A DNA stretch of 64,000 nucleotides. Origin: Spirochaeta isovalerica. GTDB taxonomy: Bacteria > Spirochaetota > Spirochaetia > DSM-2461. The stretch is taken from the NCBI RefSeq assembly GCF_014207565.1, contig NZ_JACHGJ010000011.1, forward strand, positions 62,179 through 126,178, given 5' to 3'. Positions 61,801 to 64,000 of the stretch are shown here, in pieces (within the stretch, counting starts at the first letter, position 1; each line of letters begins with the position of its first letter). The notes under the pieces were generated by a model that was not told the origin of the DNA, did not search any database, and worked only from the letters and a program-made list of their open reading frames with translations. A program made the translations under genes and the position numbers.

Positions 61801-64000
61801 AGGGAGCTGTTACTCTCTCAGGAAATGCAGCAGTAGATTCCGGAGCCGGAGCCGGAGATATTCAGATCGATAGTACTATCGATGGCGCTTTCGGACTGAC
61901 GCTTGATAGCGGAACCGGAACGGTTACTCTCGGAGGAGCAGCCGGAGCTATCGGCTCAGGGACATCATTAACAACTTTGCTTATTGATGGAGTTTCAATC
62001 AGTTCCATTCCATCTATAAGATCATCTGTTGTAGAAATGAATTCCACCGGTGCTGCCGATATTACTATCAGTCAGGCAGGAAGTCAGATTTCTTCATTTG
62101 CTGCAGCCGTTGCCAACGGTCGATCTATTCTTCTATCGAATAATACGGCTTCACTGATAATTCCAAACGGCGGTACGATTGTCCCCGGTGATATATCGGC
62201 GACGGACGGTACTATAAATATTCAGAATACAGGAAGCATAACACTGACCGGAGATATAAATGCCGGAACAGGAACAGCGACTCTGGACACTTTAAGCGCA
62301 GCTGTAATTGATGGAAACGGCGCCATTTACTCTGATGTCATCAATCTGCAAACAGATGCTTCATCGAGCGGGTTTATTGGCTCTTTCGCGAATAATATTG
62401 AAACTTATTCAAGCGGCGCTGCTATAACAACAGCTCTCTCTGTGGGAGGCGGCGCTCAATTAAGTACTTATATCGATCATCAGACTGGTAATCTCAGTCT
62501 TGTTTCAGTCAATCTCGGTTTAACTCCGGCCGGTTTCTCATTAATCTCTTCCGGTTTGCTAACTATAACAGGATCACCAATTTCCGTCGTCGATCTCAAC
62601 CTCGAAAGCACAGGTGGAGCTCTTTCCATTCCGGCTTCAGCTGACTTAACGGCTTCCGGGACTCTTGATCTGTCAGCCGGAAACGGAGATCTGACCATAA
62701 GTGCAGTTGTTACTAAAACAGGAGCCGGAACAGCGACAATATCGTCATCTACTGGCAACATTAGTGATTCCGGTGCCGGCTATATTGTCAATTCGACTGG
62801 AACAACATTTTTAAATGCAGCAGGAACAATCATTTTAGATAATGTTTCCAATAATATTGCCGATCTAACCATCGATACTACAGGGAATGATATTACCTTA
62901 GATTATGGAAATAATTCTGTTCTATCTGCCGGAGCAGGAGATTCTTTTGGTAATCTGACCCTTGGCGGAATTAATTCTGCAGTTTTTACTCTCGGTACAG
63001 CTATCGATATCAATGGCGATTTAAATCTGGCAAATGGAACGCTTGATGTCGATAACACAAATGATTTTCAAATCAACCTGGCAGGCAACTGGAATAATAC
63101 CGGTGGAATCTTTAACGAGCAGAACGGATTAGTCGTTCTCGATGGAGCCGGAGGTGGAACTGTCAGTTCCGAGACTTATTATAATCTTGAAGTGAGTTCC
63201 GGTGCCGGAACCTATACGTTAACCGGGAATCTGGACGTAAATGATCTTTCCTTAACTTCAGGGGTGCTTGATGTTTCTGCTTCTGATTTTCAGATTAATG
63301 TAGCCGGAAACTGGAGCAATTCCGGGGCGACATTTAACGAACAGAACGGTCTGGTCGTTTTTGATGGAACAGGTACTATAGATGCGGAAACCTTTTATGA
63401 TATGGAAGTGAATTCCGCAGCCGGAACTCATACCTTATCGGGAAATCTTGTTGTCGGTAACGATATAACTTTAACTTCCGGGACCTTGGATGTTTCTGCG
63501 ACGAACTATTCAGTCAATGTAATAAGAAGTTGGACGAATTCCGGCGGTACTTTCATCGCACAAAACGGAACAGTGACCTTCGACGGAGCCGGGCAGACCG
63601 GCAGCATCGCCACAGGAGGAACAGGAGCCGGTCAGGATTTCTACAACCTTGTAATCAACGACGGAGGCGGTTTGGCGTCGACCTGGACGTTGGGTAACGA
63701 TACGCTTGTGACCAATGACCTGACGGTAACGGACGGAACGCTGGACACTTCGACCTTCAACCTTCAGGTGAGCGGCGCGACGGCTCTTGTGGACACAGAC
63801 GGAACACTTGATTTCTCCTCTTCCCTGATCGCGGATGTTTTGAATCTCGATGCGGTGCTGGATGTAAACGGTACATTGCTCGGCGGAGCGGGAACGATCC
63901 AGGCTAGCGAGAATGTCGATTTCACCGGAGGAGCGTTTACCAAGGGCACAGGAGTCTTCGAGTTTGACGGAGTCGCTCCGAGTAAGACGCTTGTTGCAGC
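58893..64000 (+). CDS. Giant exported repeat protein, cut by the window end
   Basis: The frame is open from ATG 58893 to the last base, giving at least 1702 residues with no stop. A signal peptide (FLTFLCFSILIFPLSAQS) is followed by about 340 residues of unknown fold. A Big_1/invasin-type Ig domain (PPDHISLSLDDG, VVDEAGNPVPY, TDSSGMATFTV) lies near 355-450. From about 630 there is WLGTVDSSWNTGGNWDQG, as in autotransporter beta-strand repeat proteins, followed by three repeats of about 87 residues and then diverse beta-helix-like sequence, with four further repeats from 1384. Such proteins are adhesins or surface filaments. AAGGTG is ten bases before ATG. No C-terminal anchor or sorting signal is visible because the gene continues outside. 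Confidence 0.88.
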   Translation, partial: MKRFLTFLCFSILIFPLSAQSRIPKDTGGVTYDTYLGIASVAGSGSQDTVQVLFYEVDNTESDPFYLAIDSPGVISNTSPDDILGASPQTTVDVLGGSGALSDPVANDFEFVDRAEAISGATSLGSQIFTNETGWEYIGPFYPSDGEAIGNKYYFRIVISINADVDRNGYRLDVSYNNPGSGNPPSGSSSFRAFAYSWNIALLGDSNSDAAGGTDRLYELYPFVPEGAVAASDQIVFSNLDVDQAQGTGNAQINVTGSGYNLSNAESEAVSLGAVGASGNGVVFNSAYSISEDTGTWKAKYLDGEGMAGYYSNPAEFWHWRALNGFPVVAGTFYNPDSDGNVQELLRTYADYYVPQPPDHISLSLDDGIAEIGGTETVVLQVVDEAGNPVPYIRDIYVTVSGSGVIAPDITNPDGGLADTLEELLTTDSSGMATFTVTDAVPESVTITVTTDGSNSSDNLTNNVANDSGSIVFFNTIPPTISSTAGTTIDINQTAQAIGDILITDVGGGNLTTVNDIRLMIPSALSDTFFNNGATIGLTPTGTGTVGAADFLPDPDDGDENIILIPVTADFSAGDTLTITGLEVDTGSITGNGRIALSFDGGGTYNVIDDKYVSVSNLSLYTWLGTVDSSWNTGGNWDQGTVPGDTDDVKIKNTVNSPVLDINTANLGSLIIDSGASLDLSTYNLTVSGLISNNGTIFLEGTQTVSATMDSDSGLVVYDGNTDVTSLAAGSDYFDLEFNGTGTNWAINAALTVNGDLSVESGNTLDLGSDNLAVIGSISNNGIISLEGAQTFTATMDTDSGLVIFNGNAGATGLVAGYDYYDLEFSGAGAPTAWELGGVLTINNDLTISVNNEVDLAANDITVTGTFSNNGTLILDGTETLALTMDTDSGLVSYQGAAGGTLYDLADPDYFDLEIDSAGQVFVADGAITVANDLTVTAGTLSAVTNALTVAGASDLAGNITSSDGNLWLQGAVTLSGNAAVDSGAGAGDIQIDSTIDGAFGLTLDSGTGTVTLGGAAGAIGSGTSLTTLLIDGVSISSIPSIRSSVVEMNSTGAADITISQAGSQISSFAAAVANGRSILLSNNTASLIIPNGGTIVPGDISATDGTINIQNTGSITLTGDINAGTGTATLDTLSAAVIDGNGAIYSDVINLQTDASSSGFIGSFANNIETYSSGAAITTALSVGGGAQLSTYIDHQTGNLSLVSVNLGLTPAGFSLISSGLLTITGSPISVVDLNLESTGGALSIPASADLTASGTLDLSAGNGDLTISAVVTKTGAGTATISSSTGNISDSGAGYIVNSTGTTFLNAAGTIILDNVSNNIADLTIDTTGNDITLDYGNNSVLSAGAGDSFGNLTLGGINSAVFTLGTAIDINGDLNLANGTLDVDNTNDFQINLAGNWNNTGGIFNEQNGLVVLDGAGGGTVSSETYYNLEVSSGAGTYTLTGNLDVNDLSLTSGVLDVSASDFQINVAGNWSNSGATFNEQNGLVVFDGTGTIDAETFYDMEVNSAAGTHTLSGNLVVGNDITLTSGTLDVSATNYSVNVIRSWTNSGGTFIAQNGTVTFDGAGQTGSIATGGTGAGQDFYNLVINDGGGLASTWTLGNDTLVTNDLTVTDGTLDTSTFNLQVSGATALVDTDGTLDFSSSLIADVLNLDAVLDVNGTLLGGAGTIQASENVDFTGGAFTKGTGVFEFDGVAPSKTLVA
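60966..61760 (+). repeat. Three tandem repeats of about 87-89 residues in the giant protein
   Basis: Units start at 60966, 61227 and 61494. Each begins SNNG and has a DSGLV turn, a DYFDLE or DYYDLE block, and a LTVNGDL or LTINNDL-type strand. They are imperfect at DNA level, so this is an old duplication. Confidence 0.75.
63042..63995 (+). repeat. Four tandem repeats of 73-85 residues near the window end
   Basis: Units start at 63042, 63267, 63486 and 63741. The first three share LDVxxxxxQINVAGNW-type starts, the FNEQNGLVV block and a YDMEV/YNLEV block. The first two are very alike at DNA level too, so they are a recent duplication. The fourth is more divergent. Confidence 0.7.

Noticed and set aside
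1..64000. tRNA or rRNA genes, CRISPR arrays, insertion sequences, att sites
   Set aside because: No cloverleaf, rRNA core, spaced direct-repeat array, transposase motif or terminal inverted repeat was recognised; the intergenic regions are too short for most of these.

Overview
This 64 kb window looks like chromosomal DNA of a free-living, fermentative spirochaete (Spirochaetota). Pointers are a DUF2259-type exported protein, cyclophilin-FKBP fusion lipoproteins, WG-repeat and TPR lipoproteins, a NifS/NifU pair as the visible Fe-S machinery, an NfnAB transhydrogenase, and many short operons on both strands. This placement is an inference; no rRNA, tRNA, CRISPR array, transposase, integrase or prophage gene was seen. 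Coding density is high and no gap between genes exceeds about 220 bases.

Layout. 1-3.1 kb: end of a K+ channel/RCK protein overlapping a separate cyclic-nucleotide-binding protein, a CTP-transferase/dolichol-kinase-like membrane protein and an orphan membrane protein. 3.2-10 kb: DUF2259 protein, proS, a small barrel-like protein, a dicarboxylate/amino-acid symporter, a degenerate SDR-like protein and nadE. 10-15.5 kb: intracellular alpha-glucan operon (malQ then a 1126-residue GH13 enzyme) with a LacI-type operator. 15.6-18.9 kb: two small proteins; then a WG-repeat lipoprotein, pyrC and hisE fused to a decayed HisI domain. 18.9-24.5 kb: redox genes (EFR1 ferredoxin-flavodoxin, flavin-reductase-like protein, NfnAB, iron alcohol dehydrogenase).

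24.5-32 kb: six tightly packed minus-strand genes: a membrane-anchored protein, two paralogous exported alpha/beta hydrolases, and AlgF, AlgI and AlgJ homologues. This reads as an exported polymer O-acylation cassette that carries its own candidate esterases, and it is the most interesting multi-gene unit here. 32-35.8 kb: TPR lipoprotein, TraB-family membrane protein and RtcB RNA ligase, each overlapping the next. 35.8-44 kb: radA, two cyclophilin-FKBP fusions, a 5'-nucleotidase-like enzyme, serA and aspS. 44-54 kb: DUF2156 protein, methyltransferase, nifS-nifU, a CBS/CorC protein, htpG, M29 aminopeptidase and DHH-CBS phosphoesterase. 54-56.8 kb: an outer-membrane-type protein and aroA.

57-64 kb: an AT-richer surface locus. 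Two lipoproteins share a C-terminal Ig/cadherin-like domain and precede a very large exported repeat protein (more than 1702 residues, cut by the window edge) with an invasin-type Ig domain and at least two families of beta-strand repeats.

Across the window six genes have no Shine-Dalgarno sequence but have a promoter-like -10 box ending 6-8 bases before the start codon, which suggests leaderless transcripts.
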